A DNA stretch of 64,000 nt from Actinomyces marmotae (lineage in GTDB: Bacteria > Actinomycetota > Actinomycetes > Actinomycetales > Actinomycetaceae). Positions within the stretch are counted from its first letter, which is position 1; each line of letters opens with the position of its first letter. The stretch covers positions 1,984,001-2,048,000 of the forward strand of contig NZ_CP053642.1 in the NCBI RefSeq assembly GCF_013177295.1, written 5' to 3'. The notes beneath the pieces were generated by a model that was not told where the DNA came from, did not search any database, and saw only the letters and a program-made list of their open reading frames with translations. Below are positions 34,786 to 43,827 of this stretch, one piece after another. The position numbers and the translations under genes are program-made.

Positions 34786-35340
34786 TCAGTTCTCGTACAC
34801 CTCGGGCTTGAGCAGCCCGATGAAGGGCAGGTTGCGGTACTGCTCGGCGTAGTCCAGGCCGTAGCCGACGACGAACTCATTGGGGATGTCGAAGCCCACG
34901 TACTTGACGTCAACCTCCACCTTCATCGCCTCCGGTTTGCGCAGGAGCGTGGCGATCTCCACGCTCGCCGCGCCCCTGCTGGACAAGTTCCCCAGCAGCC
35001 AGGACAGGGTGAGCCCGGAGTCGATGATGTCCTCCACGATGAGCACGTGGCGGCCGGTGAGGTCCGTGTCGAGGTCCTTGAGGATACGCACGACGCCCGA
35101 GGACTTCGTGCCCGAGCCGTAGGACGACACGGCCATCCAGTCCATGGGCGCGCTGCGGCGCAGGCGCCGCGACAGGTCCGCCATGACGTACACGGCGCCC
35201 TTGAGCACGCCCACCAGCAGCAGGTCCTCGCCCGCGTAGTCGGCGTCAATCCTCTCTGCCATGTCATCCAGCCGGCTCTCGATCTCCTCGCGCGAGATCA
35301 GCACCTGCTGGAGGTCGGTTCCCATATCGGCGGCTTCCAC
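34786..35340 (-). CDS. hpt: hypoxanthine phosphoribosyltransferase
   Basis: A 184-residue purine salvage enzyme that converts hypoxanthine or guanine and PRPP to the nucleotides. It has LLLVGVLKGAVYVMADL (pyrophosphate-binding loop), MAVSSYGSGTKSSG (flexible loop) and the PRPP motif VLIVEDIIDSGLTL. It ends with FVVGYGLDYAEQYRNLPFIG, typical of Hpt. The GTG at 35340 was chosen because GGAGG lies eight bases upstream; an ATG at 35325 is also possible. It is normally followed directly by ftsH; here the defence island lies between. tilS, usually just upstream, is not visible. Confidence 0.92.
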   Translation of the reverse strand: MEAADMGTDLQQVLISREEIESRLDDMAERIDADYAGEDLLLVGVLKGAVYVMADLSRRLRRSAPMDWMAVSSYGSGTKSSGVVRILKDLDTDLTGRHVLIVEDIIDSGLTLSWLLGNLSSRGAASVEIATLLRKPEAMKVEVDVKYVGFDIPNEFVVGYGLDYAEQYRNLPFIGLLKPEVYEN

Positions 35341-35567
35341 GCCCTCATCCTCCATCTCCGCGTCGATGGTCCGCCCGGGAGTGGGCGACGACGCAGGCCA
35401 AGCCTGCCAGATCAGCGCGCCGCGGGGCCCGCCCCAGCGGTCCCTTCGCCACCGATCCGTGACCATCTGGCTGGTCAGAGAGGGGATCAGGCGCCGTTGA
35501 CGGCGGAGCAGGGCCCGCCCCAGCGCCCCCACCCGGGATCCGCTCGGACCCAGCCGGACCCGTGGGC

Positions 35568-36779
35568 TCAATGAGGGCCTCCCCCGACCCGCTCCAACCA
35601 GGCCTCGGGACTCCCCAGCTCCGCCGCCGTCGGCAGGGCCCACGGCGACGCCCACGCCCGGTTGAGACCCTCGTGGCCCGCCCTCTCGACGACGGCCCGA
35701 GCGAACCGCGCCGCCCGCGCGCTGTCGAGGAGCCGCTCACTGGCGAGGCCGGCGAAAGGGCCGCGTCCATGGCCCTGCCCGATCCCCCGCTCCTCCCCCT
35801 GCCCGGGAGCCGGCGCGGGGTCGGCGTCCAGCACCGCCCGGAGCACATGCGCTGAGGGGACCCGCGCGGGGGTGACGCCGTCGAGGGCGGCCCGTGCGTG
35901 CCCCTCCAGGAACGCGAGGGTGGCGCGCAGCTCCACCAACCCCGCCAGCCCGGGCTGCCCGACCAGCCCCGCAGCCTCCCCCGGCCGGGCAGCCCAAGCC
36001 ACCGAGGCGATCCCCGCCAGGCGCCCGCCCCGGGGCCAGGCCTCGACGACGGCGCCCAGCGCCTCGCGCAGCCGCGCCACCAGGTGGTCGGCGAGCCAGG
36101 GGGCTGCGGCGAGCTGGACGGCATGAGCGGTCTCATGCATCGCCACCCAGGTGGCGAGGTCGGCAAGATCGAGGCCGTGGCGGCGCTGGAGGGCGAGGAC
36201 GTTGGGGGCGACGAGGAGGAGTCGTGGCCGCTCGGCGCCCGGGCCTCCCGTCCGGGCCTCAGCCACCGGCCCCGCGCCATCGGCGCCGGTGGCGCTGCCA
36301 GTGCCTCGACCGCCGTCGGCGCCACCGGCATCCGCCGCGACCGGGATCGCGGGCAGCACCTGACCCAGCAAGCGCGTCGAGAGGGCCCCGAGGGCGGCGC
36401 CCGCCTCCCACGCGGCGGCCCGGCGAGCCACGGGGCCGGCAGGGGGCGCGGGAAGGCCGTCGAGAAGCCGGGCCAGGAACCCGGCAGTAGCGCGCACGAG
36501 GCCCGCGCGGTCCACGACGAGCACCCGCCCACTGCCGGCATCCCGGGCCGCCCGGCTCAGCCCCGTCATCTCACCGACCCGTTCCGGGGCCTGCGCGGCA
36601 CCGCACCGCAGCAGCTCCACCACGGCGCTGAGGGAGGCCCGGGGCGCGCTCGGGCCACCTCTGGGCGCCATGGTCCGGGCGGCGATCTCAACGCGGCTCC
36701 AGTCCACCAGCCCCCGCGCCGTCGACGGGGCGCCCACGGGGCCGGGCTCTTCGCGCCGTGTCCCCAGCGCGGGAGCCAT
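35568..36779 (-). CDS. zinc-dependent metalloprotease family protein (DUF2342-like)
   Basis: A 403-residue actinobacterial protein of the predicted zinc-dependent hydrolase family found beside dacB and tilS (also labelled F420-biosynthesis associated in databases). The metal motif HETAH occurs in TWVAMHETAHAVQL at about residue 235. The ATG at 36779 overlaps the dacB stop by one base (TGATG), so the pair is translationally coupled. No signal peptide or membrane segment is seen. Substrate and function are unknown. Confidence 0.8.
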   Translation of the reverse strand: MAPALGTRREEPGPVGAPSTARGLVDWSRVEIAARTMAPRGGPSAPRASLSAVVELLRCGAAQAPERVGEMTGLSRAARDAGSGRVLVVDRAGLVRATAGFLARLLDGLPAPPAGPVARRAAAWEAGAALGALSTRLLGQVLPAIPVAADAGGADGGRGTGSATGADGAGPVAEARTGGPGAERPRLLLVAPNVLALQRRHGLDLADLATWVAMHETAHAVQLAAAPWLADHLVARLREALGAVVEAWPRGGRLAGIASVAWAARPGEAAGLVGQPGLAGLVELRATLAFLEGHARAALDGVTPARVPSAHVLRAVLDADPAPAPGQGEERGIGQGHGRGPFAGLASERLLDSARAARFARAVVERAGHEGLNRAWASPWALPTAAELGSPEAWLERVGGGPH

Positions 36780-38272
36780 CAACTGCCCGCCAGGGGCACC
36801 ATGAAGTCCTCATCCATCGCGGCGCGGGCGCTGCTCAGGCCACCGGAGGGGAATCCATCGATGATGACGGAGAAGACCAGGAGGCGGCCGTTGGCGGTCA
36901 CCACGGTCCCGGCGAGGGAGGCCGTCTGGTCCAGCGAGCCGGTCTTGGCGCGCACGGTGCCGGCGCCGGCCTGGGAGACGAGGCGGTCGTTGAGCGTGCC
37001 ATCGAGGGCCGCCACGGGCAGATCGGCGATGAGGGCGCGCCCCGCCGTCCCGCCGTCGGGGCCAGCGGCCCGCAGGAGGATATCGGTGAGCAGACGGGCC
37101 GGGATCTTGTTGCCCTTGGCCAGGCCGGAGCAGTCCTTGAGGGTGACGCCCTCCATCGAGATCCCATCGGCCGCCAACTGGGCGGCGACCGCCTCGGTGG
37201 CGCCAGCGAAGGTGGTCGGCTTGCCCGCGGCCGCGGCGACGAGCCGGCCCTCGACCTCTGTCATCGTGTTGTCCGAGGCCTTGAGGGAAACCCCAAGGAC
37301 GTCCACCAGCGGCGCGGAGGAAACGGAGGCGAGGTCGGTGGCGCCGTCGACGGCCCGGCCCCGGGACACGCCCGAGACGGTGATGCCGGCGGCCTGCAGG
37401 TGCTTGGAGAAGGCCTGGACGGCGTCGTTGGCAGGGTCGGCCGGATAGGAGCGGGCCGACTCGTGGGCCCGCACGTTAATCATGATCGGCTGGATCGGCG
37501 CGACGAAGGACTGGTTGCCGTCCTCCCAGTCGCTGGACCACTTCTGGTCCTCGGGGAAGAGGGTGTCGTCGAGGGCGACCGCCACGGAGGTGATGCCCTG
37601 GGCTTTGAGCCTCTCAGCGGTGGAGCGGGCGAGGTCTCCCAGTCCCGCGCGTCCGATGACGGCGTTCGGGTCGCCCTTGTCCTCGGCCATGAGAACGTCC
37701 CCGCTGCCGATGATGGTGACGGTCGGGGTCCCGCCCGGAGCCTCTGAGAGGACGGTGCGGGTGCTCAGCGTGTGGTCCGCCCCGAGGGTGCGCAGCGCGG
37801 CCCAGGCGGTGAGGAGCTTATTGGTGGAGGCCGGGGTGAGGGGGGTTCCCGAACTGACGCCGGCGATCTGCCGCCCTGTGGTGACGTCGACCACGCTCAC
37901 GGCGGTCGACGCCCCGGCGACGCGGGGATCGGCGGCGAGGGCGGAGGCATAACCGGCCACGGCTCCGGCGTCGGGCATGGGGGCGGAGGAGTCGTAGGGG
38001 GCGGCGGTGGCGCCCGCGGCGCCGTCGAGGGAGGCCGCGGTGGGGAAGGCCGCGGGGCGGCCCGCGCCGGTGATGGTCAGGGGCCCGGGCACGATGTCGA
38101 GGGCGTCGGCGACGCCGTAGTAACCGCCGACTACCAGCAGGGTCGCCGCGGTGAGGGCAGCGGTCGTGATGCGGCGCACCGCGCCTCCGATCTGTCGCCA
38201 GGTGGGCTGCTCGAACTTGCCGGCGCTTGACAGTCCGCTGGGATGCGGACGGGAGGCGCCGTCGTGGTCCAC
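36779..38272 (-). CDS. dacB: D-alanyl-D-alanine carboxypeptidase/endopeptidase (PBP4, peptidase S13)
   Basis: A 497-residue penicillin-binding protein that trims peptidoglycan peptides. A membrane anchor or signal (TTAALTAATLLVVGGYYGVA, about 36-55) precedes the catalytic domain. Motifs are SxxK in TPASTNKLLTAW, a DCSGLAKGN segment in the second-motif position and KTG in VRAKTGSLDQT. The S13 insertion domains account for the length. It is divergent from ppa, with about 110 bp between, and coupled to the metalloprotease gene downstream. Confidence 0.9.
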   Translation of the reverse strand: MDHDGASRPHPSGLSSAGKFEQPTWRQIGGAVRRITTAALTAATLLVVGGYYGVADALDIVPGPLTITGAGRPAAFPTAASLDGAAGATAAPYDSSAPMPDAGAVAGYASALAADPRVAGASTAVSVVDVTTGRQIAGVSSGTPLTPASTNKLLTAWAALRTLGADHTLSTRTVLSEAPGGTPTVTIIGSGDVLMAEDKGDPNAVIGRAGLGDLARSTAERLKAQGITSVAVALDDTLFPEDQKWSSDWEDGNQSFVAPIQPIMINVRAHESARSYPADPANDAVQAFSKHLQAAGITVSGVSRGRAVDGATDLASVSSAPLVDVLGVSLKASDNTMTEVEGRLVAAAAGKPTTFAGATEAVAAQLAADGISMEGVTLKDCSGLAKGNKIPARLLTDILLRAAGPDGGTAGRALIADLPVAALDGTLNDRLVSQAGAGTVRAKTGSLDQTASLAGTVVTANGRLLVFSVIIDGFPSGGLSSARAAMDEDFMVPLAGS

Positions 38273-38385
38273 ACTAGTGCCATCGTGGCCAGCCCTCCCA
38301 GAGCTGCGCCGCCCCGTCCGCAGCCGCGGGGAGTGCCGGGCCCGCCCGGGATCCCAGCGGATCGCACAAGAGTGAGGAGCACAGC

Positions 38386-38877
38386 GTGGAGTTCGACGTC
38401 ACCATCGAGATCCCCAAGGGGAACCGGAACAAGTACGAGATCGACCACGAGACCGGCCGCATCCGCCTCGACCGGATGCTCTTCACGTCCACCCGGTACC
38501 CGGACGACTACGGCTTCATCGATGAGACCCTCGGCGAGGACGGCGACCCGCTGGACGCGCTGGTCCTCCTGGAGGAGCCCACCTTCCCCGGCTGCGTCAT
38601 CCGCTGCCGCGCGCTGGGCATGTTCCGCATGCGCGATGAGAAGGGCGGCGACGACAAGGTGCTGTGCGTTCCCGCGGCGGACCAGCGCGCGTCCTGGCGC
38701 ACGGACATCGAGGACGTCAGCGAGTTCCACCGCCTGGAGATCCAGCACTTCTTCGAGGTGTACAAGGACCTGGAGCCGGGCAAGAGCGTGGAGGGCGCCC
38801 ACTGGGTGGGGCGCGACGAGGCCGAGGCCGAGATCCGCCGCTCCTACGAGCGCGAGCAGCAGCACCGCGCCCACTGA
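38386..38877 (+). CDS. ppa: inorganic pyrophosphatase
   Basis: A 163-residue soluble family-I pyrophosphatase. It shows [12 protein letters not shown] at the active-site entrance, YPDDYGFI, and the signature [10 protein letters not shown] containing the metal-binding aspartates. The start is GTG at 38386 with AGGAG six bases upstream. It converges with the NlpC/P60 gene; the gap holds the largest copy of the 22-bp repeat element. Confidence 0.95.
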   Translation: MEFDVTIEIPKGNRNKYEIDHETGRIRLDRMLFTSTRYPDDYGFIDETLGEDGDPLDALVLLEEPTFPGCVIRCRALGMFRMRDEKGGDDKVLCVPAADQRASWRTDIEDVSEFHRLEIQHFFEVYKDLEPGKSVEGAHWVGRDEAEAEIRRSYEREQQHRAH

Positions 38878-38901
38878 CACTGATCCACTCCCCCTATAAC
38901 C

Positions 38902-39056
38902 GAGACCGGTCGAAAATAGGAGCGAGACCGGTCGAAATCACTGACGAGACCGGTTCGGCGCGGCCATCGCGGCCATGCCGAACCGGTCTCGCGTCTGTTT
39001 TCGACCGGTCTCGACCCTCATATCGACCGGTCTCGCGTCTGTTTTCGACCGGTCTC
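38902..39056. repeat. 22-bp-period GAGACCGGTCGAAA element, both arms
   Basis: Three plus-oriented copies of GAGACCGGT begin at 38902, 38924 and 38946, and four inverted copies (ACCGGTCTC) begin at 38982, 39004, 39026 and 39048; every step is exactly 22 bp. Each unit is about 14 conserved bases plus about 8 variable bases. The arms face each other around a short palindromic centre and could form a large cruciform. It lies between the convergent ends of ppa and the NlpC gene. Confidence 0.9.
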
Positions 39057-39082
39057 GGTTGGAGGGGAGGGTGGGTGGGAGG

Positions 39083-40558
39083 TCAGAAGCGGACGACGTA
39101 GGGCATGACACCGGAGTAGCGCATGCCGGTCACTCGCACGGGGACGCCGAAGGTCGGGGCCTCGATCATCTGGTCGCCTCCGAGGTAGATCGCCACGTGG
39201 TAGATCCCCGACTGCGTCCCGTCCGAGGACCAGAACACGAGGTCGCCGGGCCGGGCCTCATCGATGGGCACCCGGGTCCCCTCGCCGTACTGCACCCGCG
39301 AGGAGTGCGTGAGATAGACGCCCGCCGCCTGGTACGACAGCATCACCAAGCCCGAGCAGTCGACGCCGTCATAACTCTCACCACCCCAGACGTAGGGCAC
39401 GCCGAGGAAGGTGTACGAGGTGTCGATCGCCGTCTGGGCGACGTCGACGGCGGGGGCCGGCTCAGGAGCGGGGGCCGGCTCAGGCTCAGGCTCAGGGGCC
39501 GGCGCGGGCTCCGGAGCCGGCTCGGGCTCAGGCTCAGGCTCGGACGCCGGCGCCTCCTGGGCGGCCTGCGCGGGAGGAGCCGCCTCGGTCGTGGTCGGCA
39601 CACCCTCGGTGGTGGCGGGCGCCGTCGTCGCCCCGGAGGCCGGCGCCTCTGAAGAGGGCTGGGAGGGCGAGGCGCCGGGCGTCGGCGGCGCGGTCGGCGC
39701 GGGGGACGCCGAGGCCTGGGCCCGCTTCTCCTCCTCGGCCTTGCGCGCGGCCTCCTCCGCCGCGGTCTTGGCGGCCGCCTCCTCGCGCGCCTGGCGCTCG
39801 GACTCAAGGCGGTCCTGGTACTGGGTCTCCAGTTCGACGGTGGTGTTGCGCTGCGTGGCGAGTTGGGAGATGAGGGTCTCCCGCGTGGACTTCGCGTCGG
39901 AGACGGCCGTGGAGGCCTTGCTCACCTCGGCATCGGCCTTGGCCTTGAGATTCTTGGCATTGGTCGCGGCGGTCTCTTTCTCGGCCACCTTGGCCTGGGC
40001 GATGCTGCGCATGTTCTCGGCCACCGCCTGGTGCGCCTGGAAGTTCTGCAGGTCGGCGCTACGGTTCTCACCCACGCGGGTCAGCGCCACCGAGGTGTCG
40101 GTCGCGTCGGCCAGCGACTCAGAGGACAGGTAGGGGCTGAGGGCGTCAAGGGGGTTGCCGCTGTTCTGATAGGTCTCGACGACGGCGGCGCCGAGGCTGG
40201 AGCGGGCGGTCTCGGTGTCCGCGGCGGCCTCATCAGCCGCGGTCTGGGCGTTGGCGGCGGCGGTGGTGGCGGTCTTCAACTCCGCAGCGGCCTCGAGGTA
40301 GTCCTCATTGGCGGAGGCCGCCTTGATCCGTGAGGCCTGGAGGTCGGACTTGAGCTTGGCGAGCCGCGCCTCGAGCTCGGCGATCGACGACGACGTCTGG
40401 CTCTCCGCCTTCCTCGCCTTGTCAATGTCATCCTGGTCGACGGTGTCAGCAAGGGCGCTGGGAACCATCGCGACGGCCAGAGCGGTAGCGGCGGCGAAGG
40501 CGCGTGCCGCTCGGAACGAACGGTGTCTAGGGCTCACGGATCCTCCAGGGTCTGACAT
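39083..40558 (-). CDS. secreted NlpC/P60 peptidoglycan hydrolase with coiled coil
   Basis: A RipA-like endopeptidase of about 490 residues that cuts peptidoglycan stem peptides. A signal peptide (FRAARAFAAATALAVAMVPSALA) is followed by a long coiled coil (roughly residues 40-250), a Pro/Ala/Glu-rich linker containing repeated PEPEPAP-like units, and an NlpC/P60 domain with catalytic Cys in GVDCSGLVMLSY and His in YHVAIYLGG. Two starts are possible: ATG 40558, used here, or GTG 40537 with GGAGG four bases upstream. A coiled coil plus NlpC usually means a role in cell separation. Confidence 0.88.
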   Translation of the reverse strand: MSDPGGSVSPRHRSFRAARAFAAATALAVAMVPSALADTVDQDDIDKARKAESQTSSSIAELEARLAKLKSDLQASRIKAASANEDYLEAAAELKTATTAAANAQTAADEAAADTETARSSLGAAVVETYQNSGNPLDALSPYLSSESLADATDTSVALTRVGENRSADLQNFQAHQAVAENMRSIAQAKVAEKETAATNAKNLKAKADAEVSKASTAVSDAKSTRETLISQLATQRNTTVELETQYQDRLESERQAREEAAAKTAAEEAARKAEEEKRAQASASPAPTAPPTPGASPSQPSSEAPASGATTAPATTEGVPTTTEAAPPAQAAQEAPASEPEPEPEPAPEPAPAPEPEPEPAPAPEPAPAVDVAQTAIDTSYTFLGVPYVWGGESYDGVDCSGLVMLSYQAAGVYLTHSSRVQYGEGTRVPIDEARPGDLVFWSSDGTQSGIYHVAIYLGGDQMIEAPTFGVPVRVTGMRYSGVMPYVVRF

Positions 40559-40961
40559 TCCCGTGTCATGAGTCGCACGGCGATACACCCGAAACACTAG
40601 TCATCACGCACCCCCATGAGAACAGTGACCACTAGTTTCACATTGGTAACACCCGTCCCGCCCATCTCACAAACCCCGGAATCCCGCGGATCACACACCC
40701 TTATCCACATCCCAGTGACCTCCCTCACAATCGCATATCGTGATCATGCTGTGACCAGGCCGGAACCGCCGCGCTCCCGCGATCCGGACGCGCTTGCGCG
40801 CCGCGCCACCGCCGTGGCACCTTTCGAGGCATGTCTTGCCGCCTCACCCGCCGAATGCATCACTGACGCGCACGCCGCCACGCCGCCGTCGGCCCACGTG
40901 CGCGTCCCCGCCCCATCAGGGCTAGAGCAGACACGCACCGGCACCAGTGAAGGATCCCCCG
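40559..40961. other. divergent intergenic region, NlpC gene / metY
   Basis: No gene is seen in this stretch of about 400 bp. It is less GC-rich than its surroundings around 40600-40750 and must carry the promoters for both flanking genes. I looked for ydaO-type or SAM riboswitch signatures and did not find a convincing one. Confidence 0.5.
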
Positions 40962-42302
40962 ATGAGCAACGCGGCGACCACCCCCGACACCCTCGCCTCC
41001 TGGCGGTTCGAGACTCTCCAGGTCCAGGCTGGCCACGCCCCCGACTCCGACACCGGCGCCCGCGCGCTGCCGGTCTACCAGACCTCCTCCTTCGTCTTCC
41101 CCAGCGCCACCGAGGCGGCCGACCGCTTCTCCCTGACCTCGCTCGGCCCCATCTACACGCGCCTGGACAACCCGACGAACGCCGCCGTCGCCCAGCGGAT
41201 CTGCGCCCTGCACGGCGGCACCGGCGCCCACCTCGTGGCCTCGGGCAGCGCCGCCACCACGCTGACGATCCTCACCCTGGGCGGCGCGGGATCGAGCGTC
41301 ATCGCCTCGCCGTCGCTCTACGGCGGCACCATCAACCTGCTGACCTCCGCGCTTCCGCGCCTCGGGATCACCACCCGGTTCGTCGAGGATCCCTCCGACG
41401 CCGCCGCCTGGGAGGCGCTGGCCGATGAGACCACCGTGTGCTTCCTCGGCGAGTCCATCCCCAACCCCAAGGGCGACATCCTCGACATCGAGCCCATCGC
41501 CGAGGCCGCGCACCGCGTGGGGGTGCCGCTCGTCGTCGACAACACGGTGGCCTCCCCCTTCCTCACCCGGCCCTTCGAGTGGGGGGCGGACATCGTCGTC
41601 GAATCCGCCACGAAGTTCCTGGGCGGGCACGGCTCCTCGATCGCCGGAGTCATCATCGACGGCGGGGGCTTCGACTACGCCGCCCACGCCGAGCGCTTCC
41701 CCGGCTTCAACGAGCCCGACCCGTCCTACAACGGCATCGTCTTCGCCCGCGACCTGGGGGTCGGCTCGCCGCTGGGCAACGTGGCTTTCGTCCTCAAGGC
41801 GCACACGCAGGGCCAGCGCGATCTCGGATTCGCCGCGAGCCCGCTCAACGCCTTCCTCATCGCCCAGGGCGTGGAGACACTCTCGCTGCGCATGGAGCGG
41901 CATGTGGACAACGCCCTGGCCGTGGCCCGTCACCTGGAGTCCCACCCCGCGGTGAGCCAGGTGCGCTACTCCGGTCTGCCGTCCAGCCCCTACTACGAGC
42001 TGCACCGCAAGTACTGCCCGCGCGGCGCCGGATCGATCCTCACCTTCGACCTCGCGGGCGGCCGAGAGGCGGGGAGCGTCTTCATTGACGCCCTCCAGTT
42101 GTTCTCCAACGTCGCCAACATCGGGGACGTGCGCTCCCTGGCCATCCACCCGGCGACGACGACGCACTCGCAGCTCGACGACGCCGGCCTGGCGGCGGCG
42201 GGGATCAGCGCGGGGACGGTGCGCCTGAGCATCGGCATCGAGCACATCGACGACATCATCGCCGACCTCGACCGCGGCCTGGCGGCCCTGAGCCCGCGCT
42301 GA
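40962..42302 (+). CDS. metY: O-acetylhomoserine aminocarboxypropyltransferase (sulfhydrylase)
   Basis: A 446-residue PLP enzyme of the Cys/Met metabolism family that makes homocysteine from O-acetylhomoserine and sulfide. It shows the N-terminal LPVYQTSSFVF...YTRLDNPTNAAV, the VVDNTVASPFL aspartate that contacts PLP, and the Schiff-base lysine in SATKFLGGHGSS. The ATG at 40962 has GAAGGA seven bases upstream, better supported than the in-frame ATG 15 bp earlier. metX follows after 28 bp, forming a direct-sulfhydrylation operon. Confidence 0.92.
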   Translation: MSNAATTPDTLASWRFETLQVQAGHAPDSDTGARALPVYQTSSFVFPSATEAADRFSLTSLGPIYTRLDNPTNAAVAQRICALHGGTGAHLVASGSAATTLTILTLGGAGSSVIASPSLYGGTINLLTSALPRLGITTRFVEDPSDAAAWEALADETTVCFLGESIPNPKGDILDIEPIAEAAHRVGVPLVVDNTVASPFLTRPFEWGADIVVESATKFLGGHGSSIAGVIIDGGGFDYAAHAERFPGFNEPDPSYNGIVFARDLGVGSPLGNVAFVLKAHTQGQRDLGFAASPLNAFLIAQGVETLSLRMERHVDNALAVARHLESHPAVSQVRYSGLPSSPYYELHRKYCPRGAGSILTFDLAGGREAGSVFIDALQLFSNVANIGDVRSLAIHPATTTHSQLDDAGLAAAGISAGTVRLSIGIEHIDDIIADLDRGLAALSPR

Positions 42303-42330
42303 GCGCCGGCCCCGCCCCAAGGAGAGCGCC

Positions 42331-43629
42331 ATGACTCAGTCGGCCCCGCCCGCCCCTCCCCAGCCGGCCCTTCCGGAGCCCGCCCTTCCGGATCCCGGTC
42401 CACCCCAGCCGGACCTTCCGGAGCCCGGCCCGCCCCAGCCGGCCCTTCCGGAGCCCGTCACGGCCGGTGTGGGGACGGCCGCCTCCAAGCTCGTCGACCG
42501 CGCGGCGGGCTCCCCCACTGGCGCCTGGCGCACCGGGGACGACCCGGGGCACCGCCGCTTCCTGGAGATCGGGGACTTGCCCCTGGAGTCCGGGGAGACC
42601 CTGCCGAACACGGTTCTGGCCTTCGAGACCTGGGGGGAGTTGAGCGAGGCGCGCGACAACGCCGTCCTCGTCCTGCACGCCCTGACCGGGGACTCCCACG
42701 TCACCGGCGAGCCCGGCCCCGGGCACCCCACCCCCGGCTGGTGGGACAGTCTCGTGGGACCGGGGCGCGCGATCGACACCGAGCGGTACTTCGTCGTCGC
42801 CGCCAATATCCTCGGCGGCTGCCAGGGCTCCACCGGGCCCTCCTCACTGGCCCCGGACGGGCGCCCCTGGGGATCGCGCTTCCCGTGGCTGACCACGCGC
42901 GACGCCGTAGCCGCCGAGGCCCGCCTCGCCGACGCCCTGGGGATCGAGGTCTTCCACCTGGTCGTGGGCGCCTCGCTGGGCGGGCACCGCGCCATCGAGT
43001 GGGGGGTGGGGCGCCCCGAGCGGGTGCGCAACCTCGCACTCGTGGCCACCGGCGCCTCAACGACGGCGGATCAGCTCGCCTGGTGCCACCTCCAGGAGCT
43101 CGCCATCGTGGGCGATCCCTACTTCTTCGACGGCGACTACTACTCCCACCCGGTGGGGCCGGTGCGCGGGCTGGCGCTGGCGCGAGCGATCGCGCACACC
43201 ACCTACCGAAGCGCCGCGGAGCTCGACGCCCGCTTCGGGCGAGCGCACCAGGGCGCGGAGGATCCCGCCGTCGGCGGGCGCTACCAGGTGGAGTCCTACC
43301 TCGATCATCACTCAGGCAAGCTCCTGGCCAGGTTCGACGCCAACTCCTACCTCATTGTCACCCATTCGATGATGGTCCATGACGTCGGCACGGGTCGCGG
43401 CGGGATCCCGGCGGCCCTGGCGGGGGTCACGGCCCGCACGCTCGTGGTCGATGTGTCCTCCGATCGCCTCTTCCCCACCTGGCAGGCCGATGAACTCACC
43501 GAGGGCATCCCGGGCGCGCGGCGCGCGACCATCGACTCCCTTCACGGCCATGATGGCTTCCTCATCGAGGCCGATCAGATGGACGCCGTGCTGCGAGACT
43601 TCCTTGAGGGCGCCGAATCGGGGAGTTGA
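42331..43629 (+). CDS. metX: homoserine O-acetyltransferase with Pro-rich N-terminal repeat
   Basis: A 432-residue alpha/beta-hydrolase-fold acyltransferase that makes O-acetylhomoserine for MetY. It has LHALTGDSHV, NILGGCQGSTGPSS, the nucleophile serine in VVGASLGGHRAIEW, the late aspartate in VVDVSSDRLFP and the histidine in DSLHGHDGFL. The first 42 residues are an unusual run of PALPEP/PDPGPPQP-type units encoded by imperfect tandem DNA repeats (about 42358-42460), absent from typical MetX and likely length-variable. AAGGAG precedes the ATG. Family members can use acetyl- or succinyl-CoA; acetyl is assumed from the MetY partner. Confidence 0.9.
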   Translation: MTQSAPPAPPQPALPEPALPDPGPPQPDLPEPGPPQPALPEPVTAGVGTAASKLVDRAAGSPTGAWRTGDDPGHRRFLEIGDLPLESGETLPNTVLAFETWGELSEARDNAVLVLHALTGDSHVTGEPGPGHPTPGWWDSLVGPGRAIDTERYFVVAANILGGCQGSTGPSSLAPDGRPWGSRFPWLTTRDAVAAEARLADALGIEVFHLVVGASLGGHRAIEWGVGRPERVRNLALVATGASTTADQLAWCHLQELAIVGDPYFFDGDYYSHPVGPVRGLALARAIAHTTYRSAAELDARFGRAHQGAEDPAVGGRYQVESYLDHHSGKLLARFDANSYLIVTHSMMVHDVGTGRGGIPAALAGVTARTLVVDVSSDRLFPTWQADELTEGIPGARRATIDSLHGHDGFLIEADQMDAVLRDFLEGAESGS

Positions 43630-43689
43630 GAACGGCGGGGCGCCCGGGAACCGGCTCTCGCAGGCCGCGTCTTCGGCTAAGCTGATCTC

Positions 43690-43827
43690 ATGAGCCAGTG
43701 CCCGTCCAACGCCGGGGCCGGCGGCCCGGGCTCCCCGCCCGGTCATTTCGCGCCCGGCACGGCGAGTGCGGGGACGACATCGCCCGGCGGCCCGGTACAG
43801 CCCCCGCGCGCGGCGGGCGCGAAATGA
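43690..43827 (+). CDS. possible 45-residue small ORF before the hydrolase gene
   Basis: A short frame beginning MSQCPSNAGAGGPGSPPGHF ends in TGA that overlaps the ATG of the hydrolase gene as ATGA. That arrangement is typical of coupled genes, so this may be a leader peptide, but its Gly/Pro/Ala composition is what random GC-rich DNA gives and the DNA is part of an inverted repeat. No homologue is recognised. Confidence 0.25.
   Translation: MSQCPSNAGAGGPGSPPGHFAPGTASAGTTSPGGPVQPPRAAGAK

Noticed and set aside
34594..35574. A 326-codon plus-strand frame across hpt
   Set aside because: Most of it is antisense to hpt, and the part before hpt matches nothing recognisable.
38902..39056. The 22-bp repeats as a CRISPR array
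   Set aside because: The conserved part is about 14 bp and the variable part about 8 bp, the arms invert, variable segments recur at different loci, and no cas gene adjoins.
40559..40961. A ydaO/c-di-AMP or SAM riboswitch before the NlpC or metY gene
   Set aside because: The conserved core strings of these riboswitches were looked for on both strands and not found.
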